Assembly (NCBI RefSeq): GCF_018614975.1
Contig: NZ_JAGGNR010000009.1
Location: 30,763-94,762, forward strand
From: Paenibacillus polymyxa
GTDB taxonomy: Bacteria > Bacillota > Bacilli > Paenibacillales > Paenibacillaceae
Direction: 5' to 3'
Length of the DNA: 64,000 nt
The notes below the pieces were generated by a model. That model was not told the origin of the DNA and ran no database searches. It saw only the letters and a program-made list of their open reading frames with translations. Shown piece by piece: positions 17,651 through 25,791 of this stretch. The translations under genes were made by a program, and so were the position numbers. Position 1 is the stretch's first letter. Each line of letters begins with the position of its first letter.

Positions 17651-18217
17651 GTGGCAAAACCCGATAATAAAGGTACTTATAACTTTCAGGATTGGTTAAC
17701 TTGGGAGGGGGCATGGGAATTAATTAACGGCAAAGCTTTTAATATGTCTCCAGCACCCACTTCATTGCACCAGTTTATTGTGGGTGAGCTGCACTTCTCC
17801 TTACGGACTTTTTTTCAGAATCGAGAATGTTTCGTGTTTGTTGCTCCTTTTGATGTGTATTTTAGCGAAAATGAACAATATGACCTACCAGATCAAGTTG
17901 TACAGCCTGATTTATCGGTGGTGTGCTCCAAAGACCAGATATCCAAAAGTGGCTGTCACGGTGCACCTTCTTTAATTATCGAGGTGTTATCTCCTTCAAC
18001 TGCGTTAAAGGATTTTAACGAAAAATTTAACTTGTATCAGAAATATGGCGTGAACGAATACTGGATTGTTGACCCCGGCAATCAAACCGTCCATGTATAC
18101 ACGCTGGAGGATGGCAGTTACCAGACCCGTCATCTGTATACAGAGCAGGAAACGATTATTTCCGTCGTATATCCTGACTTGCACATTCCGAGGGATTCGT
18201 TGTTCAAGCTCAGGTAG
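17651..18217 (+). CDS. Uma2-family (DUF820) restriction-endonuclease-like protein
   Basis: A 188-residue protein of the Uma2 family, a PD-(D/E)XK nuclease fold. The order VVQPDLSVVC (catalytic Asp), SLIIEVLSPSTALKDFNEKF (Glu, later Lys), YGVNEYWIVDPGNQTVHVY is diagnostic. GTG at 17651 is preferred to an earlier GTG at 17630 because GAGGAGG lies about eight bases upstream. These genes are abundant as solitary copies in cyanobacteria and some Bacillota and their role is not established. It has its own terminator and no partner gene. Confidence 0.9.
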   Translation: MAKPDNKGTYNFQDWLTWEGAWELINGKAFNMSPAPTSLHQFIVGELHFSLRTFFQNRECFVFVAPFDVYFSENEQYDLPDQVVQPDLSVVCSKDQISKSGCHGAPSLIIEVLSPSTALKDFNEKFNLYQKYGVNEYWIVDPGNQTVHVYTLEDGSYQTRHLYTEQETIISVVYPDLHIPRDSLFKLR

Positions 18218-18245
18218 AGGAAACAAAAAAAGTGAACCAATACAT

Positions 18246-18283
18246 AAGGGACGAAACCGGATGATCTCCGATTCGTCCTTTTT
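18246..18283 (+). terminator. Terminator after the Uma2 gene
   Basis: AAGGGACGAA pairs with TTCGTCCTTTTT and encloses a CGGA/TCCG inner stem. Confidence 0.7.
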
Positions 18284-18604
18284 GCATTACTATTTTTCAG
18301 ACAAGTCTTATATATAAAATGACACGCATAGCTATTTTTCACGTATTACCTGATAACATTTCATCTCCACAATCTGCTGTATCGTAGAACTCACTTTTTA
18401 TGATTGACCACAACATTTCCTGCCAAGTTCCACGTTGTCCCTGAAAATATGAAATGGGATAAGCCCAAACCACGTATATTATGAGTATTCAAATATCCAA
18501 TCATATCCACCTGAGAGCGTTAACATCATGTACAATAAGAATAAGTTGAACAGGAAAATGACGACATGAAGCTTCAATATTTAACATGAAAGGAGGTCGG
18601 ATGA
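18284..18604. other. Gene-free AT-rich gap
   Basis: No open frame, repeat or clear operator is visible here. It must contain the promoter of the 18605-22203 operon, but no convincing -35/-10 pair could be picked. AAAGGAGG at 18590-18597 is the ribosome site for the next gene. Confidence 0.5.
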
Positions 18605-19342
18605 TTGAACATGATTAAGTACATAAAATTGTTGGGATTAATCCTCGGTATTGTGGCTGTGAATGTTCTCGCATTCTCACCCGGCTTTATCGGGCTGAAT
18701 TTCGAGGAGAGTGCATTCACAACGGCGCTATCCGTTACCATTCTGTTCGGTAGTGCAATGGCACTCTTGTATGGGAGTTACATTTTGCTGTTCAGACAGC
18801 CGGTAGTCCTGCCCGTGAAGCATATCGAAACACATGAAGATTATGTGGAAGCACTATCTTTTTATAGACGCATCAAAGTCCTCGAAGAAGATATCACGCT
18901 GGGGCTGTCCCAACTTAACCGGATGAAAAAGAAAAAAGAAACACTCCTGAATGTGCTTCATCAGCGGTTTGATCCCGGGGAACTGAGCTACAAGAAATTC
19001 GCTGCGGTCACATTGGAAGTGGAGAAGCTGTTATACCTGAACATCCGCAGTGTACTGAACCGGTTGAATGTATTTGATGAAGCCGACTATGCCAACATGA
19101 TGAAATCCAAATCCTCCACACTTCCCCAGAAGCTTTTTCAGGAAAAAACCAAGGTATACAACGATTATCTGTCGTATGTGAAGAATGCACTACACACCAA
19201 TGAGGAGATTTTGCTCAAGCTGGATCAGCTGTTACTGGAGATTTCACGGCTCGACAGCTTTGAAGCCGGAGATATTGAACAGATGCCTTGTATGCAGGAG
19301 ATTGATCAATTAATCAAGCACACCAAATTATACAGACAGTGA
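18605..19342 (+). CDS. Membrane-anchored coiled-coil protein of the VWA-TelA operon
   Basis: A 245-residue protein with two N-terminal membrane segments (about residues 7-27 and 38-62), then a long cytoplasmic helical region with heptad-like Leu spacing (about 75-245). I do not recognise a named family; by position and layout it recalls XpaC, which is paired with a TelA homologue in Bacillus. TTG at 18605 has the best spacing from AAAGGAGG; ATG at 18611 is an alternative. It is the first gene of a tight three-gene operon (12 and 20 bases to the next genes). A scaffold role for the other two proteins is inferred only from operon structure. Confidence 0.75.
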   Translation: MNMIKYIKLLGLILGIVAVNVLAFSPGFIGLNFEESAFTTALSVTILFGSAMALLYGSYILLFRQPVVLPVKHIETHEDYVEALSFYRRIKVLEEDITLGLSQLNRMKKKKETLLNVLHQRFDPGELSYKKFAAVTLEVEKLLYLNIRSVLNRLNVFDEADYANMMKSKSSTLPQKLFQEKTKVYNDYLSYVKNALHTNEEILLKLDQLLLEISRLDSFEAGDIEQMPCMQEIDQLIKHTKLYRQ

Positions 19343-19354
19343 GGGGTTGCTCGT

Positions 19355-21043
19355 ATGGCCAAGAAGGGAAAGTTTTTTTTCATATCGATTGTAATGCTGG
19401 TACTTGTATTCGGTCTGGTCTATGCAGGGATTACACTGACGTCGAACTTTGGCAAGTCAACCACACAGGTGAGCACAGAGAATGCAGGTAAGGAGCTGGG
19501 TAAACTGTACGCGGACATTGCACCAGCGACGGCGGAGCCGGTCAAAGGACAGATTGATCTCGACCCTGTCGATGTGGCAGAATCACTGCCGGATATCTCC
19601 AAATTTGCAATTGCCGTAGAGAATACAACAAATGATTACGTCGAAATCTTCTCTTCCACAGAGAAGTCGGGCAGCGGGGTAGACGGTTGGTTAACCGAAG
19701 TGGGCGAGGAGTTCAACAAAGCGAACATTACCGTTGGTGGGAAAAAGGTGTCGGTCAAAATCCGCAACATCGCCTCCGGAACAGCGACCGATTATATCAA
19801 GTCGGGCAAGTATATGCCGGATGCATTTACACCTTCTAACGAACTGTGGGGCGAGATGGTTGAGGCTAGTGGGGTGAAGGTTCAGATGGTGTCCGAGCGA
19901 CTGGTCGGGAACGTTCCGGGGATTGTCATTTCCAAAGCCAAGTATGACGCACTGGTTGATACGTACGGCTCCGTTAATGTAAAAACCGTAACTGAAGCCA
20001 TTGCCAACAATGAACTCGCGATGGGATATACCGATCCATTTGCCAGCTCCACAGGGCTGAATTTCCTGGTGACCGCACTGAATACGTATGACAGCGCCAA
20101 TCCGCTTGGTGAGAAGGCTATTGAGGGATTTGAGAAATTCCAGACCAATGTGCCGTTTACGGCCTCGACAACGATTCAAATGCGGGAGTCTGCCAAGTCT
20201 GGCAGACTGGATGCCTTTGTACTCGAATACCAGACGTATGTGAATACCGCTGATCTGAAGAGTGGATACGTCTTTACACCTTTTGGCGTGAGACATGATA
20301 GCCCGCTGTATGCATTGGGACAATTGCCGCAGAACAAACAGGAGATTATCCAGAAGTTCGCGGAATTCGTAACCCAGGCGAAGTACCAACAATCGGCGGA
20401 AGAGTTTGGCTTCAACGGTTTGCAGGACTACAAATCCGAACTGGCTACCGTGGATGGCGGCACGTTGCTGTCCGCGCAGAAAGTATGGAAAGAGAAGAAG
20501 AACGGCAGCAAACCGATTGCCGCTGTGTTCGTGACGGATGTATCCGGAAGTATGGACGGCGAACCGCTTAACCGACTGAAGGAGTCCCTGCGCAAAGGTC
20601 AGAAGTACCTGGGCACCGAGAACAGTATTGGATTAGTTTCTTACTCCAGCGGCGTAACCGTGAATCTGCCGATTGCCAAGTATGATACGAACCAGCAGTC
20701 CATGTTTGTTGGTACAGTTGATAGTCTGCAAGCTGGCGGTGGTACGGCGACCTTTGATGGAATCGTAGTGGCGATGAAGATGCTGGAAGATTATATGGCT
20801 GCTGATCCAAACGTGAAGCCGTTGATTTTTGTCCTGAGTGATGGCGAGACCAACGAAGGTCACACCCTCAAGGATATTCGGGATCTGGTTGAAACGTACA
20901 AAGTGCCAATCTATACGATTGGCTACAACGCGGACATCAAGGCTTTGGAAAGCATCTCCAGCATTAACGAGGCTGCAAGCATCAATGCCGATACCGACGA
21001 TGTCGTGTACAAGATCGGAAACCTGTTTAACGTACAGATGTAA
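19355..21043 (+). CDS. Binding-protein/von Willebrand A fusion, membrane-anchored
   Basis: A 562-residue extracytoplasmic protein. Residues about 8-28 are a signal anchor. Residues about 85-370 resemble a type-2 periplasmic binding protein fold of the SBP_bac_11 kind (VKIRNIASGTATDYIKSGKY, then MGYTDPFASSTGLNFL). Residues about 388-560 form a von Willebrand factor A domain with a complete metal-ion-dependent adhesion site: DVSGSMDG (Asp395), the Thr in GGGTATFDG, and the Asp in LSDGETNEG. This suggests metal-dependent binding of a protein partner combined with small-ligand sensing outside the cell. It lies between the coiled-coil membrane gene and telA. The ligand is unknown. Confidence 0.85.
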   Translation: MAKKGKFFFISIVMLVLVFGLVYAGITLTSNFGKSTTQVSTENAGKELGKLYADIAPATAEPVKGQIDLDPVDVAESLPDISKFAIAVENTTNDYVEIFSSTEKSGSGVDGWLTEVGEEFNKANITVGGKKVSVKIRNIASGTATDYIKSGKYMPDAFTPSNELWGEMVEASGVKVQMVSERLVGNVPGIVISKAKYDALVDTYGSVNVKTVTEAIANNELAMGYTDPFASSTGLNFLVTALNTYDSANPLGEKAIEGFEKFQTNVPFTASTTIQMRESAKSGRLDAFVLEYQTYVNTADLKSGYVFTPFGVRHDSPLYALGQLPQNKQEIIQKFAEFVTQAKYQQSAEEFGFNGLQDYKSELATVDGGTLLSAQKVWKEKKNGSKPIAAVFVTDVSGSMDGEPLNRLKESLRKGQKYLGTENSIGLVSYSSGVTVNLPIAKYDTNQQSMFVGTVDSLQAGGGTATFDGIVVAMKMLEDYMAADPNVKPLIFVLSDGETNEGHTLKDIRDLVETYKVPIYTIGYNADIKALESISSINEAASINADTDDVVYKIGNLFNVQM

Positions 21044-21063
21044 ATTTAAAGGGGGAACTGTAG

Positions 21064-22203
21064 ATGTCATTTTCAATGGAAATACCGAGCCAGAAGGAAA
21101 TTCAGAAGGTGATCGAAGAAGAAGTGAAACCGGTGCCCGCCGAGGTCGCGGAGCTTCAACAAGTGGCAAATGCCAACGTAGAGATGATCATGACACTGGA
21201 TCTCGAATCCCTGGAGAAACGCAAAGAGATTTTGCAATCCATAGACGGCTTTGGCATGAACACGATGAGATCCTCTTCCGAGAAAAACGCCTTGCTTCAA
21301 GTCTCCGTTGGACATCTGTCCAAGACAGGAGACGAGGGCGGTCAGGTCGCCAAAGGCTTGACTGAGCTGCATATGCAACTGAAGGATCTCGACCCGAGCG
21401 TGGTCGACTTTGCCAAGACCGGTTTCCTTGGGAAATTGTTCAATCCGCTTCGCGCCTATTTCCTGAAATACCAGAAGGCGGACGCAGTCATCGCTGACAT
21501 CGTAACCTCTTTGGATAAAGGCAGGTCCACCCTGCGTAACGATAATACGACCCTTGAGATCGAACAGCAGAACCTGCGGGAGCTCACCAAAAGATTGCAA
21601 AAGGAAATCCAGCTTGGCGTGCTCATGGATGAGTCCATCGACGCGCAGATTGAAGCCGCCAAGGTCCGCAATGAGGACCCCGAGAAAGTTCGTTTTATTA
21701 CAGAAGAAGTGCTGTTCCCGCTCCGTCAGCGGGTGATGGATCTGCAGCAGATGTTGGTCGTGAACCAGCAGGGCATCATGGCGATTGAAGTAGTCATCCG
21801 CAATAATAAGGAACTGATCCGAGGGGTAGACCGGGCAAAGAATGTAACGATCTCGGCATTGAAAATTGCCGTTACTGTAGCAAGTGCTTTGTATAATCAG
21901 AAGATTGTATTGCAGAAGATTGAATTGCTGAACCAGACAACCAACGATCTGATCGCCGGAACATCCAAGATGCTCAAGGATCAGGGGATTGCCATCCAAA
22001 AGCAGGCGTATGAAGCCAGCATCTCCGTGGATACGATGAAACAGGCGTTCACCGATGTGCTGTCAGCGCTCGATTCAATCAGTCTTTATAAGCAGGAGGC
22101 TTTGCCAAGAATGCGTGAGACGATTAATCAGTTCCGTGAACTTGCGGATACCGGCGAGCAGCAGATTCAGCGGTTGGAGAAAGGGCAGAAGCTGGGGCTG
22201 TAA
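21064..22203 (+). CDS. telA: Toxic-anion-resistance family protein TelA
   Basis: A 379-residue cytoplasmic, almost wholly helical protein of the TelA/YceH family (PF05816), with the characteristic NPLRAYFLKYQKADAVI, TLEIEQQNLRELTKRLQKEI and VARQGIMAIEV-like segments. Members are associated with tellurite and cell-envelope antibiotic tolerance and are often next to TerD-like or VWA genes, but the mechanism is not known. GGGGGAA precedes the ATG. It is the last gene of the operon and is followed by a strong terminator. Here the partners are a VWA/binding-protein fusion and a membrane coiled-coil protein rather than TerD proteins. Confidence 0.88.
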   Translation: MSFSMEIPSQKEIQKVIEEEVKPVPAEVAELQQVANANVEMIMTLDLESLEKRKEILQSIDGFGMNTMRSSSEKNALLQVSVGHLSKTGDEGGQVAKGLTELHMQLKDLDPSVVDFAKTGFLGKLFNPLRAYFLKYQKADAVIADIVTSLDKGRSTLRNDNTTLEIEQQNLRELTKRLQKEIQLGVLMDESIDAQIEAAKVRNEDPEKVRFITEEVLFPLRQRVMDLQQMLVVNQQGIMAIEVVIRNNKELIRGVDRAKNVTISALKIAVTVASALYNQKIVLQKIELLNQTTNDLIAGTSKMLKDQGIAIQKQAYEASISVDTMKQAFTDVLSALDSISLYKQEALPRMRETINQFRELADTGEQQIQRLEKGQKLGL

Positions 22204-22227
22204 TTAAAACATTTATTATAACGAACC

Positions 22228-22269
22228 AAGCGACCATTCCCTATTCATCATTTGGGGATGGTCGCTTTT
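22228..22269 (+). terminator. Terminator after telA
   Basis: AAGCGACCATTCCC pairs with GGGGATGGTCGCTT around a 13-base loop and ends in TTTT. Confidence 0.85.
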
Positions 22270-22357
22270 AGGATTTGAATGATGATCGGTGCTAAGTTGA
22301 TATCTGATCTAGGTATTGTTCGAATTCCTTATAGGGAAGAATGACGATTTGAAATTC

Positions 22358-22951
22358 TCAGTTTCTCAACACGACATTGTCAGGCTTGTAATGAATGATC
22401 TTAAATAATTCCTCGGCCATGTAGGCGGGGCTGTGCTTGAATTCCTGACGAATCCACTCCATGATCATGCCGAATATCGCATGAGATTGGTAGCTTGCCA
22501 ATATTTCATGGTTGATATGCTGCGGGAAGATGTGGTTCAGATCCTGTAAAGCCAGATCCCGAAGAACATCACAGATCATGCGCTGAAAGTTGGAGGAGGC
22601 CTCAGATTTCACAACCAATGTGTAGAATTGTGCGTGTTGGTGCACATGCTCAAATATAGTGATCGCCGAAGACGGCATCAGATTAACCTCAAACTCTTCC
22701 TTATCCTGATAAGGTTTGCGGAAAGAAGTCACCAGATCCTGAATCACATCATTGATGATCTCATTGAACAGGTCTTCCTTGTACTGATAATGCCTGTAAA
22801 ATGTACCTCTGTTCAGGTCGGCTCGCTGCACAATATCCGTAATCGATATTTCTTTAAAGGGATGTTTTTGCATCAAATGGATGAGTGCATGCTTCAGTGC
22901 AGCTTTTGATTTCTTGATTCTTCGGTCCATTGAATTCGGAGTTTCAGACAT
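22358..22951 (-). CDS. TetR-family regulator divergent from the SDR gene
   Basis: A 197-residue TetR-type repressor with the N-terminal helix-turn-helix (about residues 15-60: ALIHLMQKHPFKEISITDIV, then RADLNRGTFYRHYQYKEDLF) and a C-terminal domain of the TetR_C_8/YfiR kind. GAGGAGGA precedes the ATG. A mobile-type repeat (22970-23203) begins only a few bases upstream of this ribosome site, so the tetR promoter must lie within or beyond that repeat. It is transcribed away from the dehydrogenase, the likely target. Confidence 0.9.
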   Translation of the reverse strand: MSETPNSMDRRIKKSKAALKHALIHLMQKHPFKEISITDIVQRADLNRGTFYRHYQYKEDLFNEIINDVIQDLVTSFRKPYQDKEEFEVNLMPSSAITIFEHVHQHAQFYTLVVKSEASSNFQRMICDVLRDLALQDLNHIFPQHINHEILASYQSHAIFGMIMEWIRQEFKHSPAYMAEELFKIIHYKPDNVVLRN

Positions 22952-22969
22952 CTATTTTCCTCCTCGCTA

Positions 22970-23203
22970 TATAAGTTGAACTAAAGCATATTTACACTGA
23001 TCACTTCGATGACAGAACAACCTTCCGATCACTGTTATCCCCAGATTTTTTGATTCCTTTTATAAATGGTAAATCCGGGGATAAAGGCGAAGTTTATGCT
23101 TCCGATGCAGCTTTCTTTCAGAAAGCTTTTAGACGAACGCTTCGCTTCTTCAGGTTATTTCTGTCCTCTCCGTTTCGTGTAAATGTTTAGTTCAATCTCT
23201 ATA
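22970..23203. repeat. Full copy B of the ~230-bp MITE-like repeat
   Basis: A non-coding element of about 234 bp. Its ends form an inverted repeat: TATAAGTTGAACTAAA on the left and TTTAGTTCAATCTCTATA on the right. Inside it are TTATCCCC/GGGGATAA arms (about 23035-23085), the GCTTTC/GAAAGC hairpin of the CTTTCTTTCAGAAAG segment, and CGCTTCGCTTCTTCAGGT. The same series, in inverted orientation, makes up 45234-45459, and a degenerate version is at 2908-3025. A TA dinucleotide at each end suggests TA target duplication as in IS630/Tc1-type miniature elements. No transposase is encoded. Confidence 0.75.
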
Positions 23204-23277
23204 GTTCACTTTATTAATTAAAGTACATTTGGGCTTAGTAGTGTTGTTTAACGTACAACTGGGCAAGCTTTTACTGA

Positions 23278-23307
23278 TTGAAGTGAAACGCTATGACTTA
23301 TTATACT
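23278..23307 (+). promoter_or_regulatory. Candidate promoter for the SDR gene
   Basis: TTGAAG (23278-23283), an 18-base spacer and TATACT (23302-23307) form a plausible housekeeping promoter 71 bases before the ATG. Confidence 0.45.
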
Positions 23308-23328
23308 AAGGATAAGAGTTAATGAACA

Positions 23329-23355
23329 TTTGTTTGTTAACTTATTGTAAACGAA
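23329..23355. promoter_or_regulatory. Candidate operator for the divergent TetR protein
   Basis: An imperfect inverted repeat TTTGTTT-13-AAACGAA lies just downstream of the SDR promoter, where a bound repressor would block transcription. Confidence 0.35.
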
Positions 23356-23377
23356 TACACAAAGGAGGATACATGGA

Positions 23378-24136
23378 ATGAAACTTCAAGATAAAGTTGC
23401 AGTTGTTACAGGGGCTGGTTCAGGTATGGGGAAAGCAATTGCCACGTTGTATGCTCAAGAAGGGGCGAAAGTTGTTGTATCGGATATTAACGAGGAATCC
23501 GCACAAGCGGTAGTAAATGATATTAAAGCTCAGGGCGGAGAAGCGATTGTCGTCCTGGCCAATGTAGCCAAAGAAGAAGATGTGCAAAATCTGATCGATA
23601 CGACGGTGAGCACATATGGTACAGTGGATATTCTGATTAACAATGCAGGAATTATGGATGGCATGGAGCCGGCAGCAGATGTAACGGATGAGAAGTGGGA
23701 GAGATTGTTCGCTGTGAACACAACCAGTGTGATGCGGACAACGCGTAAAGTATTGCCGATCTTCCTGGAAAAACAAAAAGGTGTCATCGTGAACATTGCT
23801 TCAGCAGGTGGATTGCACGGCGGACGTGCAGGCGCAGCCTATACAGCTTCCAAACATGCGGTCGTAGGCTTCACCAAAAATACAGGATACATGTATGCTG
23901 AGCAAGGCATTCGCTGTAATGCGATTGCTCCAGGAGCCGTGGCAACCAATATCAGCACCTCCATGACTGGCATTAGTCCATACGGTGCAGGGCGACAACA
24001 GCTGGGCATGGCAACCAACCCACGCATTGGGACGAGCGAAGAGATCGCCAAAGTGGCCCTGTTCCTCGGATCGGACGAGGCCAGCTTCGTGAACGGAACT
24101 GTCGTTACAGCAGATGCTGGCTGGAGCTCTTACTAA
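23378..24136 (+). CDS. Short-chain dehydrogenase/reductase (classical SDR)
   Basis: A 252-residue NAD(P)-dependent oxidoreductase. The nucleotide-binding TGAGSGMGKA (residues about 12-21), the NNAG motif, the catalytic Ser of NIASAGG and the YTASK pair (Tyr and Lys) are all intact. An acidic residue after the second strand (VVSDINEE) favours NAD. It resembles glucose 1-dehydrogenase or 3-oxoacyl reductase type SDRs; the substrate cannot be fixed. AAAGGAGG precedes the ATG. A divergent TetR gene suggests induction by a toxic or aromatic compound, which is inference. Confidence 0.9.
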   Translation: MKLQDKVAVVTGAGSGMGKAIATLYAQEGAKVVVSDINEESAQAVVNDIKAQGGEAIVVLANVAKEEDVQNLIDTTVSTYGTVDILINNAGIMDGMEPAADVTDEKWERLFAVNTTSVMRTTRKVLPIFLEKQKGVIVNIASAGGLHGGRAGAAYTASKHAVVGFTKNTGYMYAEQGIRCNAIAPGAVATNISTSMTGISPYGAGRQQLGMATNPRIGTSEEIAKVALFLGSDEASFVNGTVVTADAGWSSY

Positions 24137-24187
24137 TCCTTTCAAGTGCAGTCGAGCATGGAGTACGGAAATAGTGTGTGAATTAAG

Positions 24188-24221
24188 GAAGCCGCATGAG
24201 GATATGCGGCTTCTTTTTTTT
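24188..24221 (+). terminator. Terminator after the SDR gene
   Basis: GAAGCCGCAT pairs with ATGCGGCTTC around a short loop and is followed by eight T residues. Confidence 0.85.
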
Positions 24222-24272
24222 ACACCTATGCACCTACATACTGTGGAGAATAACAGTTCATAGTTCGTGTAG

Positions 24273-24286
24273 GACAAACGTTTGCA
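24273..24286. promoter_or_regulatory. LacI-type operator-like palindrome downstream of lacI gene
   Basis: GACAAACGTTTGCA contains the AAACGTTT core shared with the two operators upstream of the maltodextrin operon. It lies 25 bases beyond the 3' end of the LacI gene, about 1.3 kb from the other sites. Confidence 0.4.
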
Positions 24287-24311
24287 TTACTACACGGATA
24301 CTCGAAATGAA

Positions 24312-25346
24312 TCAATCTGAGGGTGGCTTTGGCTTGGAAAAGAGTGAGGATTCACGCACGATCAGACGATGGGGGATAATGACCGGATTATGAGGCTGTG
24401 GTTCCCCGCTTAGAATTTTCAACAAGACCTGAACGGCTGTATAGCCCAGCTGATAGGTTCCGATATCTATAGAGCTTAGTGGGGGTGAAGCCAGTTCAGA
24501 TAACGCAATATTGTTAAAACTGACCACGCTGATATCTTCAGGCACCAGATAATGAAGCTCGGCAAGAGCTCTCAATACTCCGAAGGCCACATTGTCATCA
24601 ATGACAACGATTGCGGTGGGTCTGTCCGGCAAGGACATGAACAGCGACATCGCCCTGAATCCACTTTCCTGTAGAAATTCGCCTTCCACGATCCAGTCAC
24701 TATCGGCATCCAGCCCGGCTTGGGCAAGCGCTTTTTGGTATCCTAACATGCGATCATGCGATAACGTAATGTCCGGTGGACCGCTGACAAATCCAATTCG
24801 AGTATGTCCCTGAGCGATCAGATGATGAGTCGCATCATAAGCGGTCTGCACATTGTCGTTGTCCACCATGGGGGCATTTGGATGAGCTTCACTGCGACCG
24901 ATTAACACAAAAGGAAACTTTTCCGCTTCCAAAAAAGAAATGATGGGATCATCTCGTTTGGACCCAAGCAGCAGAATACCATCCACTCTACGGCCATGCA
25001 CAAGGCGTGATATCGCGTGCAGTTCATTGTCTGATGATGTTTCGGTTGTTAGCAGCAATTCGTAATTCATACGGGTGGCATGTGCAATAATACCTCGCAG
25101 CAGTTCCCCGAAAAAGTAATTCTGAAACAACTCTTCTGCAGGACGTGGAAGCATAATGCCAAGGGTATGTGTTGTTTTGGAAACCAGGCTCTTCGCGATG
25201 ATGTTGGGATGGTAGTTCAATTCTTTCATAATTTGCTTCACCTTGAGAGACGTCTTGGTGCTGATTCTGGGATGGTTGGAAATCACCCGTGACACTGTAG
25301 AAGGGGAAACACCCGCCAATTTGGCAATATCCTTGATCGTAATCAT
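24312..25346 (-). CDS. LacI-family repressor of the maltodextrin/cyclodextrin genes
   Basis: A 344-residue regulator with the classic N-terminal helix-turn-helix and hinge (ITIKDIAKLAGVSPSTVSRV, then hinge ending NIIAKSLV) and a periplasmic-binding-protein-like sugar-sensing domain. The frame stays open to 25415, but AGAAGGGA lies about nine bases before the ATG at 25346 and the family N-terminus starts there, so the shorter form is chosen. It is divergent from the maltodextrin importer, and two AAACGTTT palindromes lie between them, so repression relieved by maltose or a maltodextrin (MalR-like) is the expected mode. Confidence 0.92.
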   Translation of the reverse strand: MITIKDIAKLAGVSPSTVSRVISNHPRISTKTSLKVKQIMKELNYHPNIIAKSLVSKTTHTLGIMLPRPAEELFQNYFFGELLRGIIAHATRMNYELLLTTETSSDNELHAISRLVHGRRVDGILLLGSKRDDPIISFLEAEKFPFVLIGRSEAHPNAPMVDNDNVQTAYDATHHLIAQGHTRIGFVSGPPDITLSHDRMLGYQKALAQAGLDADSDWIVEGEFLQESGFRAMSLFMSLPDRPTAIVVIDDNVAFGVLRALAELHYLVPEDISVVSFNNIALSELASPPLSSIDIGTYQLGYTAVQVLLKILSGEPQPHNPVIIPHRLIVRESSLFSKPKPPSD

Positions 25347-25540
25347 GTAAAAAATCCCTTCTGAACAATCGTATAAATATTCTCCTATGGTAATCCAAAG
25401 GATACGAGAAATCAATTGCTAACTGCCGAGTAAGGGATGCATACGAAGTAAAATAAAGGAAGAAAGAGTCTGAACAAGGAAACAGGAAATTACTGTAGGT
25501 AGAAGAAGGAAATTGGTTGAAATTGAGCAAATATGGATTG

Positions 25541-25556
25541 TGCAAACGTTTGTGCA
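25541..25556. promoter_or_regulatory. LacI/CcpA-type operator 1
   Basis: TGCAAACGTTTGTGCA, a near-perfect palindrome with the central CG of LacI-family sites, lies 195 bases from the lacI start and 236 bases from the binding-protein start. It could be bound by the local LacI protein or by CcpA. Confidence 0.6.
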
Positions 25557-25676
25557 AATAAAGTTCGTTATTGTATGATGTGATTGTTATTATAGCGCTT
25601 ACATCGGTGGATTTACATACTTCTTGACTTGTTTACCCCTACATATTGAACGGAAAGGTCATCTTGTCTTCCATTT

Positions 25677-25692
25677 GAGCAAACGTTTGTAC
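25677..25692. promoter_or_regulatory. LacI/CcpA-type operator 2
   Basis: GAGCAAACGTTTGTAC, a second AAACGTTT palindrome, is 136 bases after the first (about 13 helical turns), which would suit DNA looping. Confidence 0.6.
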
Positions 25693-25791
25693 AAAAGAGA
25701 ATATGGGATGCAAAACCTGACAACATACGCAGACAAAAGGGTGAAAAGCGCGAACTTTGTTGGACCAAGCAGAGGGAAGGGGACATTTTAC

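Noticed and set aside
19691..20392. 233-codon open frame antisense to the VWA fusion gene
   Set aside because: A shadow of the binding-protein domain; there is no start signal and composition is unlike neighbouring proteins.
21073..21999. 308-codon open frame antisense to telA
   Set aside because: It mirrors telA codon pattern, has no domain signature and no ribosome site; the TelA family match on the plus strand explains the region.
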